Of a stretch of 48,215 nucleotides of DNA, positions 1 to 7,723 are shown piece after piece. The stretch lies in assembly GCA_023701245.1 (NCBI GenBank), contig JAMPXK010000013.1:1-48215 (forward strand), written 5' to 3'. The DNA is from Elusimicrobiales bacterium (GTDB lineage Bacteria > Elusimicrobiota > Elusimicrobia > Elusimicrobiales > UBA9959). Below the pieces are notes generated by a model that was not told the origin of the DNA, made no database searches, and was given only the letters and a program-made list of their open reading frames with translations. The translations under genes and the position numbers were made by a program. Positions within the stretch are counted from its first letter, which is position 1. Each line of letters starts with the position of its first letter.

Positions 1-3
1 CAT
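1..3 (-). other. possible start codon of a gene running off the left edge
   Basis: The first three bases read ATG on the minus strand, and a TATTCT/TATACT stretch lies upstream at about 21-32. Only one codon is inside the window, so nothing can be said about a product. It may be chance. Confidence 0.15.
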
Positions 4-33
4 GTTTTTTACCGGGCGGTAGAATAAGTATAC

Positions 34-65
34 AAAAACGGCCCGCCCGCGGGGCGGACGGGCCG
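34..65 (-). terminator. intrinsic terminator of the FAD/Fe-S dehydrogenase operon
   Basis: On the minus strand a GC-only stem (GGCCCGTCCGCC paired with the GGGCGGGCC arm) is followed at once by GTTTTTG. It lies 18 bp past the stop codon of the gene at 83. Confidence 0.7.
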
Positions 66-82
66 TCGGGCGCGCGGGCGCG

Positions 83-1240
83 CTACTTAAGTTTTTCCTG
101 CCCTGAGAAGGCCCTGTCCAGTTTGAACCCGGCCAGGACCTCGCGGTCCTCGGCGGAGGGGGCGCCGGCGATGTGGGCCGCTATGGCCTCTCCCAGGCCG
201 GGGCCCAGCATGAAGCCCTGCCCGCACATGCCCACCGCCAGGACATAACCCTTTAGGGCGGAGGGGAGATCCACCACCGGGAAGCCGTCCGGGGTCATGG
301 GGTAGAGGCCGCGCCAGGTGCGGCGCACCTTGAGGTTGGCCAGGCCGGGCATCAGCGAGATCATGCGGCGCGAGATTTCGGGCAGGAACTCGGAGGTGGA
401 ACGGCGGTCGTGGCCCCAGATGGGCGGCTGCGGCGTGAGGCAGAACACGATCTGGCCTTCCCAGTTCTGGTAGAAGTAATAGTTCTTGGATTTGTCGCCC
501 GGGCGGATATCCACCACCATCGGTTCGAAGAACCGTTGGGCCGGCTCGGTGATGCCGGCTTCGTGGCAGTCGGGTTTGACCGGCACTTTCACTCCGGCCA
601 GCTCCGACACGGCGGCAGCTTCGGCGCCGGCGGCGTTGACCACCCAGCCCGCGTAATAGCGGCCCTGCGGCGTCAGCACGCCTTTTACCGCGCCGCCTTC
701 GGAAATTATCTCTTTAACCGGTTCCTTGAAACGGAACTCGGCGCCCAGCTTAACCGCCTGCCGGTAGAAAGCGTTGATGGAAAGCAGGGGGGAGGCGGAG
801 CCGTCGCCGGGCGACCAGGTGCCGCCGCGCAGGTCCTTCTCCGCTATCCCGGGCACCAGGGCCCGCACCTTTTCCGGGCCCACCCAGTCTATATCCAGGC
901 CGAACCCCTTCTGCACCTTCAGGAGTTCGCGCAGGACGCGCTCGTCGTTCTCGGTATAGACCGGGAACAGGTAGCCGCCCTTTATCCAGCCTATGTCGTC
1001 GCCGTGCTTCTTCTCCCAGGTGGAGAAGACTTCCAGGCTGCGCAGGCAGGCCTTGATCTTGGAGCCGTCCGAATGGGTGGCCCGCACGCCGCCGATGGCG
1101 CATTTGTTCTGGCCCTGGCCGGGAGAGGCCGCGGCTTCCAGCACCAGGGTTTTGAGCTTGCGGCCGGCCAGCGACATGGCCAGCGGGACGCCGATGCTGC
1201 CCGCGCCTATTATGATGACATCGTAATTATTTTGGGCCAT
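83..1240 (-). CDS. FAD-dependent amino-acid oxidase/dehydrogenase, DAO-family beta-type subunit
   Basis: 385 aa. The N-terminus is a Rossmann FAD-binding motif (VIIIGAGSIGVPLA, residues 9-22), followed by the DAO-fold substrate domain and a C-terminal flavin motif (GMCGQGFMLGPGLGEAIA). It resembles the beta subunits of heterotetrameric sarcosine oxidase, HcnC and the archaeal PDH1 proline dehydrogenase; size and fold fit that family. These enzymes oxidise secondary or primary amines of amino acids such as sarcosine, proline, glycine or opines. The start follows AAGGAACCT and lies 7 bp after the stop of the upstream multi-cofactor gene, so the two are co-transcribed and probably form one complex. 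The substrate cannot be read from the sequence. Confidence 0.85.
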   Translation of the reverse strand: MAQNNYDVIIIGAGSIGVPLAMSLAGRKLKTLVLEAAASPGQGQNKCAIGGVRATHSDGSKIKACLRSLEVFSTWEKKHGDDIGWIKGGYLFPVYTENDERVLRELLKVQKGFGLDIDWVGPEKVRALVPGIAEKDLRGGTWSPGDGSASPLLSINAFYRQAVKLGAEFRFKEPVKEIISEGGAVKGVLTPQGRYYAGWVVNAAGAEAAAVSELAGVKVPVKPDCHEAGITEPAQRFFEPMVVDIRPGDKSKNYYFYQNWEGQIVFCLTPQPPIWGHDRRSTSEFLPEISRRMISLMPGLANLKVRRTWRGLYPMTPDGFPVVDLPSALKGYVLAVGMCGQGFMLGPGLGEAIAAHIAGAPSAEDREVLAGFKLDRAFSGQEKLK

Positions 1241-1247
1241 AGGTTCC

Positions 1248-3344
1248 TTAGAAATTGCTCCAGCTGGCCTTTTCGTCGGCCTCGGTCTGGCACTTTACGC
1301 CGGAGAAGACGCCCAGGGGCGCTTCCACGAAAAGGGGCCGCCGGGTGAAGGCCGTGACCTCTTTGAGGTCTACGCCTTCGCTCCTGAAGATGTTGAGGAG
1401 CATCGCCGAGCAGGTCTTGGAGCCGCAGGCGCCCATGCCGGCGCGCGTGACGGCCTTGAGCTGGTTGAGGTCGCGCATGCCGGCGCGGATGGCCCGGCGG
1501 ATCTCGCCCAGGCTGACGCGCTCGCAGCGGCAGATTATGGTTTCATCTTCGGCCCTGGACAGGTCGGCGGGGGACCTCACGCCTTCCTCCGCGGGATAGA
1601 GCCGCAAGGAGGCCGCGAGGTCCGCCTTTTCGGGAGTGGTCTTCGCGATCACTATCAGGGTGTTCTCGGCCTTGAAGTCCTTTACGTCCGTCACCTCGGC
1701 GTCGCCCAGGTCCGCGCCTTCCCAGCCGGTGAGGCGCACCTTGTCGCCCTTTTTCACCAGGCCGCGGCCTATCTCGAAAGGCAGCGCCACGGTGGGGTTG
1801 GCCTTGTCCTTGCGGTAGTCCACGATGGTCACCGCGAGGCCGGGGCAGATGAGCAGGCACTTGAAGCAGCCTATGCAGTCGCCGGCGAACTTGGGCGTGT
1901 TCATAATGCTCTCGCCGGAGAGCTTGATGGATTTCTTGGGGCAGACGGTCACGCAGGGGTTGCAGGGGATCTCCTGGCGGCAGTGCAGCACCGGGTAGAC
2001 GGGTTTGTCGTGGTCTTTCTGCGCCGGGGCCTTGGTGACGCCGGGGCGGGACTTGAGCACTTCCAGCCGGTCGAACCAGAACTCCGGCACCGGCGCGGCC
2101 ATTACGCCCAGCGACTTGAGCACCTTGTGCGCCGTGATCTTGCCGCTGAACATGGCGGCGGAGGCTTCGGCTATCTCCTCGGCGTCGCCGCAGACGAAGG
2201 AGTCCATGCCGGCCTCGCGGGCCTGGGCGTGGAATTCGTCCACGGAGGAAAGGCCCACCGCTATCAGCAGCGTGTCGGCCTGGAAAGTCTTTTCGGTGCC
2301 CGGCAGGGGCCGGAACTTCTCGTCCACGCCGGCTATGGTCACGCTCTCCAGGCCCTCTTTGCCGTCCGCGCGCAGGATAGTGTGGCGCGTGTAGACCGGG
2401 ATGCCCAGGCGCTTGATCTTGTCCTCGTGCACTTTGTAGCCGCCGCAGGCCGCCTGCGCCTCTATCAGGCCCACTACCTTGATGCCGGCCTGCGCCGCGT
2501 GGTAGGCCGCTATCAGGCCCACGTTGCCGCCGCCCACGATGAACAGGCGCTTGGCCGGCCGTACCAGGTCGCGGTTCACCAGCGTCTGGAAAGCGCCGGC
2601 GCCGTAGACGCCCGGCAGGGTGTTGCCCGGGAAAGCCAGGGACTTCTCCCTGGCCCCGGTGGCGCTGATGATGGCCTTGGGGCGCACGAGGCAATACTTG
2701 TCGCCGCGCAGCACGCCCGCCTTCCTGTCGGAAAAGACCGCCAGGCAGGTGGCGTCCTTCCAGGTCTTAACGGAGGGGTATTCCTTGAGCTGCTCTTCCA
2801 GTTTTTCCGCGATATCGATGCCGCGGGTGCCGGCGTAGCAGTCTTCCACCGAACCGAAGAATTTGTGCGTCTGCAGCACCAGTTTGCCGCCGAAGCGGGC
2901 TTTGTCGTCTATGATAAGGGTGTTGACGCCGAGTTTGCCGAGCTCGGCCGCCGCGGCCAGCCCGGACGGGCCGCCGCCGATTATAAGGGCGTCCACGTCC
3001 AGCTCTTCCACGCGGCCGAATTCCTGCACGCAGGCCACGCGGGGCAGGCGGGCGGCGCCCTTGAGCGTCTCCACCTTCAAGCCTTCCCTGACGGGAGTGA
3101 TGCAGGATTTTACGGTCAGACCGTCGGCTATCACCGAGCACTGCGCGCACTGCCCGTTGGCGCAGAAAATACCCTGGGGGCCGTCGTCCTTCTTATGGCG
3201 GCTGAAGATCTTTATGCCGTTGGCGTAAAGCGCGCTGGAGATAACCTCGCCCTCCAGGGCAAGACAGGGCTTGCCGTCGAAAGTGAAAGCCACCTGCTTC
3301 CTTTCTTCGGGCTGCAGTACGGGGTGTTCTGTTATTCTTTCCAT
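1248..3344 (-). CDS. fused 2Fe-2S / FAD-NAD(P) / 4Fe-4S / BFD electron-transfer subunit of an amino-acid dehydrogenase
   Basis: 698 aa from the ATG at 3344. I prefer that start to the in-frame GTG at 3380 because CGAGGA lies 4-5 nt upstream of it. Domain order: ferredoxin-like 2Fe-2S (C61, C66, C69, C81, the HcnA/sarcosine-oxidase alpha type); FAD motif GGGPSG near residue 123; NAD-type motif GGGNVG near 271; two 4Fe-4S clusters (C455, C461, C464, C468 and C490, C493, C496, C500); C-terminal BFD-like 2Fe-2S (C605, C607, C640, C645). In related complexes these modules are separate subunits (HcnA/HcnB; PDH1 alpha/gamma/delta). Here they form one chain, which would carry electrons from the DAO-type subunit encoded 7 bp downstream to a pyridine nucleotide or another carrier. 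The electron acceptor and the amino-acid substrate are unknown. Confidence 0.85.
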   Translation of the reverse strand: MERITEHPVLQPEERKQVAFTFDGKPCLALEGEVISSALYANGIKIFSRHKKDDGPQGIFCANGQCAQCSVIADGLTVKSCITPVREGLKVETLKGAARLPRVACVQEFGRVEELDVDALIIGGGPSGLAAAAELGKLGVNTLIIDDKARFGGKLVLQTHKFFGSVEDCYAGTRGIDIAEKLEEQLKEYPSVKTWKDATCLAVFSDRKAGVLRGDKYCLVRPKAIISATGAREKSLAFPGNTLPGVYGAGAFQTLVNRDLVRPAKRLFIVGGGNVGLIAAYHAAQAGIKVVGLIEAQAACGGYKVHEDKIKRLGIPVYTRHTILRADGKEGLESVTIAGVDEKFRPLPGTEKTFQADTLLIAVGLSSVDEFHAQAREAGMDSFVCGDAEEIAEASAAMFSGKITAHKVLKSLGVMAAPVPEFWFDRLEVLKSRPGVTKAPAQKDHDKPVYPVLHCRQEIPCNPCVTVCPKKSIKLSGESIMNTPKFAGDCIGCFKCLLICPGLAVTIVDYRKDKANPTVALPFEIGRGLVKKGDKVRLTGWEGADLGDAEVTDVKDFKAENTLIVIAKTTPEKADLAASLRLYPAEEGVRSPADLSRAEDETIICRCERVSLGEIRRAIRAGMRDLNQLKAVTRAGMGACGSKTCSAMLLNIFRSEGVDLKEVTAFTRRPLFVEAPLGVFSGVKCQTEADEKASWSNF

Positions 3345-3383
3345 GGGATCCTCGCTGGCGAACCGGCCTGAAAGCGTCACAAT

Positions 3384-3389
3384 ATACTA
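3384..3389 (-). promoter_or_regulatory. -10 box for the FAD/Fe-S dehydrogenase operon
   Basis: Minus-strand TAGTAT lies in the only AT-rich patch upstream of the ATG at 3344, giving a leader of about 33 nt. No good -35 is visible. Confidence 0.35.
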
Positions 3390-3427
3390 CAAAAAAATCC
3401 GCCCCCGCCTCCCGCGCCTCGTTTTGG

Positions 3428-3433
3428 TATAAT
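3428..3433 (+). promoter_or_regulatory. -10 box TATAAT for the secreted protein at 3455
   Basis: A perfect TATAAT ends 21 nt before the ATG. A strong Shine-Dalgarno GGAGG lies at 3445-3449. No -35 match is evident. Confidence 0.6.
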
Positions 3434-3454
3434 TAGGGAGATACGGAGGGTACA

Positions 3455-3982
3455 ATGAAAAAAATACTTTTAACGTTCGTTCTTTCGGTCTTAGCCGCCG
3501 GCGCCGCCGCCGCGGAGAACCTGGACTTCACCGACAACAGCTTCGCCGCGCAGCTTACCGCCCCGGCGGCCGCCGCCGAAGTGGAGACCCCCGAGGCGCC
3601 CGCGCGCGCCCGGACCGGCCGCTACGTGCAGGTGTCCGGCTACGTCAGCCTCAACGGCAACGGCTGGATGCCCGGCACGGACGGCGGGTTCACCAGCGTG
3701 AACCTGAACGGCTGGGCCACTTTCCGCGACGGCTCCGGCCAGATCACCAGCAACAACGTTTCCATCAACACCTCCGTCTCCCTGTGGGTGCGCCCCAACC
3801 AGTACGTCATGCAGAGCGTCTGGCCCAACGTCTACGCCACGTTCTACCGCAACGGCAAGATGGTGGGCTCCACCAGCATGAGCGGCAGCATCTCGGTTTC
3901 CGGCTGGCCGAGCGGCAGCTTTTTCAGCCTCAGCGGCAGCGGCTACCTCAGCGGCTCCATCTACGTGGAGGACGAGGAATAA
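3455..3982 (+). CDS. secreted Gly/Ser/Asn-rich protein of unknown function
   Basis: 175 aa. A clear Sec signal peptide (MKKILLTFVLSVLAAGAAAA, cleavage near residue 20) is followed by an Ala/Pro/Glu-rich linker to about residue 52. The rest alternates polar and aromatic residues in short strands (VSGYVSLNGNGW, VNLNGWATFRDGSG, SGSISVSGWPSGS, SGSGYLSGSIYVEDEE), which suggests an all-beta domain built from degenerate repeats and ending in an acidic tail. I recognise no family. It is a single-gene transcription unit with its own TATAAT/SD and a strong terminator, suggesting substantial expression. An exported or envelope structural role is a guess from composition. Confidence 0.75.
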   Translation: MKKILLTFVLSVLAAGAAAAENLDFTDNSFAAQLTAPAAAAEVETPEAPARARTGRYVQVSGYVSLNGNGWMPGTDGGFTSVNLNGWATFRDGSGQITSNNVSINTSVSLWVRPNQYVMQSVWPNVYATFYRNGKMVGSTSMSGSISVSGWPSGSFFSLSGSGYLSGSIYVEDEE

Positions 3983-4002
3983 CGCTTCCCGCCGTGCCGG
4001 CG

Positions 4003-4030
4003 AAAAGAGCGGCCAAAAGCCGCTCTTTTT
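4003..4030 (+). terminator. intrinsic terminator after the secreted protein
   Basis: AAAAGAGCGGC (4003-4013) pairs perfectly with GCCGCTCTTTT (4019-4029) around a 5-nt loop and runs into TTTTTGTTTT. The U-tract merges into the -10 region of folD. Confidence 0.85.
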
Positions 4031-4034
4031 GTTT

Positions 4035-4046
4035 TAAAATATAGCT
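4035..4046 (+). promoter_or_regulatory. leaderless-type promoter of folD
   Basis: TAAAAT at 4035-4040 lies 6 nt before the ATG at 4047, and there is no Shine-Dalgarno. Transcription would start at or next to the A of the ATG. No -35 match is apparent, since the upstream bases form a terminator stem. Confidence 0.55.
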
Positions 4047-4961
4047 ATGCGCATACTGGAAGGAAAAACCTTGTCCGCGGAGATCCTGGCCGCCCTGCCG
4101 GCAAGAGCGGAGGCCGTAAGGGCCGCCCTCGGCCGCCCGCCGTCGCTGGCCATCGTCAACTACTACGAGAACTCCCCTTCCGCCGTCTACGTCAAGCGTA
4201 AGATCGCGGCCTGCGCGAAAGCCGGCATCGCCGTCAAGCTTTTCGCGCCGGACCCGGCCGAAGGCTACGCCGCTTTCAAGGCCCTGCTGGCGCGGCTGGG
4301 CGCCGACCCGGCCTACGACGCCATCATGATAGAGCGCCCCCTGCCCGACGGCTTCGAGACCCTGGAAACCTGGGACGCCGTGCCCGCGGCCAAGGACGTG
4401 GACGGGCTTTCCACCATGAACATGGGGCGCCTGTTCGTCTCCAAGAAATTCTCCGAGATAGAGAAGAGCGGTTTTTTTACGCCCTGCACCGCCCTCGCGG
4501 TGGTCCGCCTGCTCAAATTCCACAAGATAGACCCGGCCGGCCTGAATATCGCCGTGGCGGGCCGGTCCGCCATCGTCGGGCGGCCCCTGGCCCAGATGCT
4601 GACGGCCCTGGACGCCACCGTTACCGTCTGCCACACCCGCACCAAGGACATCGCCGCCGTCTTCCGCGCCGCCGACCTGGTGATAACCGCGGTGGGCAAG
4701 GCCAAGTGGCTGAAAAAAGAACTGCTGCCGCCCGGCATGACGGTGATAGACGTGGGCACCAATTTCGACGAGAACGGCAAGATGTGCGGCGACGCCGACT
4801 TCGAAGACCTCCAACAGACCGCGGCCGCCGTGTCGCCGGTGCCGGGGGGGGTGGGGCCGGTGACCCTGGCCTGCCTGCTGGAGGCCACCATGAAAGCCGC
4901 CGAACTCGCCGCCAGGGCCGCGCCCGCGGAAACTAAAAAGGGAGGGATAATCCTCACATGA
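4047..4961 (+). CDS. folD: bifunctional methylenetetrahydrofolate dehydrogenase / methenyl-THF cyclohydrolase
   Basis: 304 aa, normal FolD length. It interconverts 5,10-methylene-, 5,10-methenyl- and 10-formyl-tetrahydrofolate in the cytosol, supplying one-carbon units; glyA elsewhere in this window feeds the same pool. Visible residues: Y48-x3-K52 (SAVYVKRK, catalytic Lys), KDVDG with Asp119, and NADP-site GRSAIVGRPLAQ. The usual VQLPLP motif reads IERPLP here, so the active-site Gln is Glu96 and the next residue Arg97. The stop overlaps the next start (ATGA at 4958). A divergent but functional FolD is most likely; altered cyclohydrolase activity is possible. Confidence 0.9.
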   Translation: MRILEGKTLSAEILAALPARAEAVRAALGRPPSLAIVNYYENSPSAVYVKRKIAACAKAGIAVKLFAPDPAEGYAAFKALLARLGADPAYDAIMIERPLPDGFETLETWDAVPAAKDVDGLSTMNMGRLFVSKKFSEIEKSGFFTPCTALAVVRLLKFHKIDPAGLNIAVAGRSAIVGRPLAQMLTALDATVTVCHTRTKDIAAVFRAADLVITAVGKAKWLKKELLPPGMTVIDVGTNFDENGKMCGDADFEDLQQTAAAVSPVPGGVGPVTLACLLEATMKAAELAARAAPAETKKGGIILT

Positions 4962-5377
4962 AACAACTTGTAAAACTGCTTTTGCCCGCCATGCTGGTGA
5001 CGGCGCTCTGCCTGCCCGCCGCCGCGCAGGAAGAGGGCGCCGCGGCTTCCGGCCAGGGAGAAACCGCCGCGCAGGCGCCGGCCAAGCCGGCCGTAAAAAA
5101 AGCCCCGGCCAAGAAAAAGGCCAAGAAGAAAAAAAAGCCGGCCCCGCCCGTATCGGAGTATAAATTCTCCTCCGGCGAGACCGTGCCCACGTACAAATTC
5201 GACAAGCGGGCCAACCCGATAATAAAAGAGCCCAAGAAAAAGAAGCCGGCCAAGAAAGCCGCCGCCAAAGACGCCAAACCGGCCGCCAAGCTCAAGCCCG
5301 CCAAGCCCATAGCCGAAGAGGGGCAGGCGCAGGACCAGGCCCAGGACCAGCTGCAGGGCCAGCCAGGGGAAGAATAA
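4958..5377 (+). CDS. exported Lys/Ala/Pro-rich low-complexity protein
   Basis: 139 aa. A signal peptide (residues 1-23, ending LPAAAQ) is followed by a disordered chain with blocks of Lys, Ala and Pro (for example KKAPAKKKAKKKKKPAPP), a short non-repetitive segment at about residues 65-90 (VSEYKFSSGETVPTYKFDKR), more Lys/Ala repeats and a Gln/Asp-rich tail. The composition resembles histone H1-like tails, but the signal peptide places it outside the cytoplasm. It overlaps folD by ATGA, with GGAGGG about 12 nt upstream. No family recognised; binding to anionic envelope polymers would be a guess. Confidence 0.7.
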   Translation: MKQLVKLLLPAMLVTALCLPAAAQEEGAAASGQGETAAQAPAKPAVKKAPAKKKAKKKKKPAPPVSEYKFSSGETVPTYKFDKRANPIIKEPKKKKPAKKAAAKDAKPAAKLKPAKPIAEEGQAQDQAQDQLQGQPGEE

Positions 5378-5439
5378 TGGCGGTCCAGGAAAGACTCCTG
5401 GCGGCCGGCAGGGTAAAGGCCGGGCCCCGGCGTTCATGA
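5377..5439 (+). CDS. possible 20-residue coupling ORF
   Basis: A 20-codon ORF begins in the TAATG that ends the preceding gene and stops in the ATGA that begins the methyltransferase gene. It has no recognisable product (MAVQERLL... ending RRS). Its only support is exact coupling at both ends, which could carry ribosomes across the gap. Chance is quite possible. Confidence 0.25.
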   Translation: MAVQERLLAAGRVKAGPRRS

Positions 5440-6182
5440 AAGCTTCCCCCGACTGGCATAAGGGCTTTTTCAGGAATTCCTTCTACAACCCGGCGTCCCC
5501 GGCGGCGCTGGTCAAAGCTCCCGCCGAGGCGGCCTTTGCGCTGAAGCAGCTGAAGCTCAAGAAAGGAGCTGCGCTGCTGGACCTGTGCTGCGGGCCGGGC
5601 CGGCACGCGGTAGAATTCGCCAAAAGAGGCCTGCTCGTCACGGGCTACGATTTCTCGCAGGAATACCTGCGGGAGGCGGCCGCCCGCGCGCGGCGCGCCC
5701 GGGTAAAGGCCGAGTTCCTGCGCGGGGACATGCGCGCCCTCGGGTTCCGGGCCCGGTTCGACGCGGCCGTGAATTTATTCACCAGTTTCGGTTATTTCAC
5801 CCGGTTCTCCGACGATCTGAAAACGCTGAAGGGCGTGGCCGCGGCGCTGAAGCCGGGCGGCCTGTTCCTGATCGACATCGTCAACGGGGATTTCCTGGAG
5901 AAGAATTTCTGCTCGCGGGACTGGGCGGATATGGGCGGGTATTACCTGCTGGAAGAGCGCGCGCGCCTCGCCGGGGGCATAGTCAACCGCTGGACCCGCG
6001 TGCCCAAAAAAGGCGGCCGCCCGGCCTCCCGTACTTTTTATACCCGGCTTTACGGCCGCGCCAGCCTGGGCGCCGCCCTGCGCAAGGCCGGGTTCTCGCC
6101 GCTGCGCTTTTGGGGAGGCTTCACCGGCGGACCGCTCCGCGCGAATTCGCCCCGGCTTCTCTGCCTGGCCCGCAAAGCCTGA
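5436..6182 (+). CDS. class I SAM-dependent methyltransferase, substrate unknown
   Basis: 248 aa. Motif I (LLDLCCGPGRHA, residues about 48-59) and the acidic residue of motif II (VTGYDFS) define a Rossmann-like SAM-binding domain. LKPGGLFLIDIV is the motif after strand 5. The C-terminal half, with an antiparallel-strand pattern (RLYGRASLGAALRKAGFSPLRFWGGF), matches the cupin-less small-molecule methyltransferase type. The start overlaps the 20-codon ORF by ATGA and there is no strong SD. Family and cofactor are clear; neither motifs nor neighbours reveal the acceptor molecule. Confidence 0.8.
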   Translation: MKASPDWHKGFFRNSFYNPASPAALVKAPAEAAFALKQLKLKKGAALLDLCCGPGRHAVEFAKRGLLVTGYDFSQEYLREAAARARRARVKAEFLRGDMRALGFRARFDAAVNLFTSFGYFTRFSDDLKTLKGVAAALKPGGLFLIDIVNGDFLEKNFCSRDWADMGGYYLLEERARLAGGIVNRWTRVPKKGGRPASRTFYTRLYGRASLGAALRKAGFSPLRFWGGFTGGPLRANSPRLLCLARKA

Positions 6183-6191
6183 GCGGACCCG

Positions 6192-6232
6192 AAACAAAAA
6201 ACATACACCCGCCAGGGCGCCGAAAGCCCTGG
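6192..6232 (-). terminator. possible terminator for the response regulator gene
   Basis: CCAGGGC (6212-6218) pairs with GCCCTGG (6226-6232). On the minus strand a TTTTTTG run follows about 10 nt later. The delayed U-tract makes this only moderately convincing. Confidence 0.35.
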
Positions 6233-6285
6233 CACAACCGCTGTCCAAAGGCAGAGAGAGGGGAAGGGGAAAAAGAGGGGCCGGC

Positions 6286-6687
6286 CTAATCGAGGCCGCT
6301 GCGGCCCGGAGCCGAACCCAGCACGGCCCGCACTTCGGCGGCCAGGTTGTCTATACTGCTGGTCTTCGACAGCAGGCGTTTTACCTGCTGGAACTTTGAA
6401 ACTTCCGAACGGCTGCGGCGGGTGAAATGGGTGGCCGTGACCACGATCACGGGGATGACGGAAAGGTCCGGGTAACGGCTGAACTCTTTGAGCATGGCGA
6501 TGGCGTCCATCTCGGGCATGCCGATGTCCGTCACCACGGCCGAGACGCCGCCCTGTTGGCAGAGGGCCAGGCCTTCGAGGCCGTTATGGCCTACGGAGAT
6601 GTCGAACTCTTCCTCCAAGGCGGCGGCCAGGAGGGCGGCGAAGGCCTCGTTGTCTTCCACTATCACGATCTTCCTGCGGCTTTCCAT
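6286..6687 (-). CDS. single-domain response regulator (CheY-like receiver)
   Basis: 133 aa from the second ATG (6687). I prefer this to the ATG at 6693 because TATACT lies exactly 6 nt upstream of 6687, the spacing seen at other genes here. Receiver features: acidic pair E11/D12, phospho-acceptor Asp54 in VVTDIGMPEMD, the Thr of VVTATHF, and a Lys in LLSKTSS in the usual KP position but without the proline. There is no output domain, so it must act through protein contacts. No kinase gene is adjacent. It lies just after rlmN but has its own promoter, so the partner is unknown. Confidence 0.85.
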   Translation of the reverse strand: MESRRKIVIVEDNEAFAALLAAALEEEFDISVGHNGLEGLALCQQGGVSAVVTDIGMPEMDAIAMLKEFSRYPDLSVIPVIVVTATHFTRRSRSEVSKFQQVKRLLSKTSSIDNLAAEVRAVLGSAPGRSGLD

Positions 6688-6699
6688 GGCCATAGTATA
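6688..6699 (-). promoter_or_regulatory. leaderless-type promoter of the response regulator
   Basis: Minus-strand TATACT (6694-6699) is followed by ATGGCC and then the ATG at 6687, with no Shine-Dalgarno. It ends 1 bp from the rlmN stop codon. Confidence 0.5.
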
Positions 6700-7719
6700 T
6701 CAATTCCCGGCCGCCAGCTGCCCGCACGCGGCGCTGATGTCTCCGCCTTTTTCCAGGCGCAGGTAGGTGCGTACCCCGGCGGCTATCAGACGTTTCTGGA
6801 AGTCCTTGGCGCGGGCGGCGCCGGCCTGGGACGCCGCCGCGCCGGCCGTATTCTGCGGTATGAGGTTTACCCGGCAGCTTATGCCCTTTATGAGTTCCAG
6901 CAGTTTGGCCGCGTCGGCCGCCGAGTCGTTGCGACCGTCGAAAAGGATGTACTCGAAAAAGACCTGCGCCTGCCTGGCCCGGCAGTAGTCCCGTACCGCG
7001 CGCACCACTTCCCGCAGCGGGTATTTGGCGTCCATCGGCACCAGGCGGGCCCGCAGCGCCTCGTCCGAGGCCACCAGCGAAACGGCCAGCTTCACCTTCA
7101 GCTCCCCCGCCGCCAGTTCCTTTATCACCGGGATTATGCCCACGGTAGAGACGGTCATCTTGCCCTGGGAGAAATGGTAGCCTCGGTCGTCGGAGAGTAT
7201 CGAAATGGCCTTTTTAACGTTCTCCCAGTTGAGGAACGGCTCCCCCATACCCATGAACACCACGCTGCTGAGCGCGCCCGCCTCGCGCAGGCAGGCGGCG
7301 AACTGCGCCGTTATCTCCGACGGGCGCAGGCTGCGCAGCAGGCCCAGGCGCCCGGTGGCGCAGAAGGAGCAGCCGCAGGCGCAGCCCGATTGGGAAGAAA
7401 GGCAGGCCGACAGCCGGCCCTTGCCTGGCAGCACCACGCATTCGGCCGGGGCGCCGCCCGCGAACCGCAGCAGCAGCTTTTTGGTGCCGTCCCTGGAGGA
7501 AACCGTTTTTTCCACCGGAGAAAAAGCCGGCATGGAAAAAGCGCCGGCCAGGGCCGCCCGCGTCCGCGGCGGAACTCCCTCCAGCGCGCCGAGCGAAGCC
7601 TGGCCCCGGCGGTAGACGGCGCCGAATACGGCGGCAGCGTGGGAGGGTTTTTCGCCGAGCGCGGCCAGCGCGGCTTCCAGTTCCGGCCGGGTCAGGTCCC
7701 TTATGTCGGGTTTGGGCAT
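6700..7719 (-). CDS. rlmN: 23S rRNA A2503 / tRNA A37 C2-methyltransferase (radical SAM)
   Basis: 339 aa. RlmN methylates C2 of A2503 in 23S rRNA (and A37 in some tRNAs) using two SAM molecules. The radical-SAM cluster motif CX3CX2C is C113/C117/C120 (CACGCSFC). MGMGEPFLN is the family SAM/GGE-type motif. The covalent-intermediate Cys is Cys332 in SAACGQL near the C-terminus. The methyl-carrying partner Cys is one of the Cys residues in the cluster region. The A2503-specific family form is RlmN rather than Cfr, judged from length and overall pattern. Moderate-length N-terminal HhH-like domain at residues 1-60. Confidence 0.92.
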   Translation of the reverse strand: MPKPDIRDLTRPELEAALAALGEKPSHAAAVFGAVYRRGQASLGALEGVPPRTRAALAGAFSMPAFSPVEKTVSSRDGTKKLLLRFAGGAPAECVVLPGKGRLSACLSSQSGCACGCSFCATGRLGLLRSLRPSEITAQFAACLREAGALSSVVFMGMGEPFLNWENVKKAISILSDDRGYHFSQGKMTVSTVGIIPVIKELAAGELKVKLAVSLVASDEALRARLVPMDAKYPLREVVRAVRDYCRARQAQVFFEYILFDGRNDSAADAAKLLELIKGISCRVNLIPQNTAGAAASQAGAARAKDFQKRLIAAGVRTYLRLEKGGDISAACGQLAAGN

Positions 7720-7723
7720 GCGG

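Noticed and set aside
410-1348. Long plus-strand ORFs opposite the dehydrogenase genes and similar ORFs elsewhere (for example 31670-35047)
   Set aside because: They lie antisense to genes with clear family motifs, have low-complexity Gly/Ala/Arg/His-rich translations and no RBS; typical of GC-rich DNA.
3380-3380. GTG start for the multi-cofactor dehydrogenase subunit
   Set aside because: The ATG at 3344 has a well-spaced CGAGGA; the 12 extra residues add nothing known to the family.
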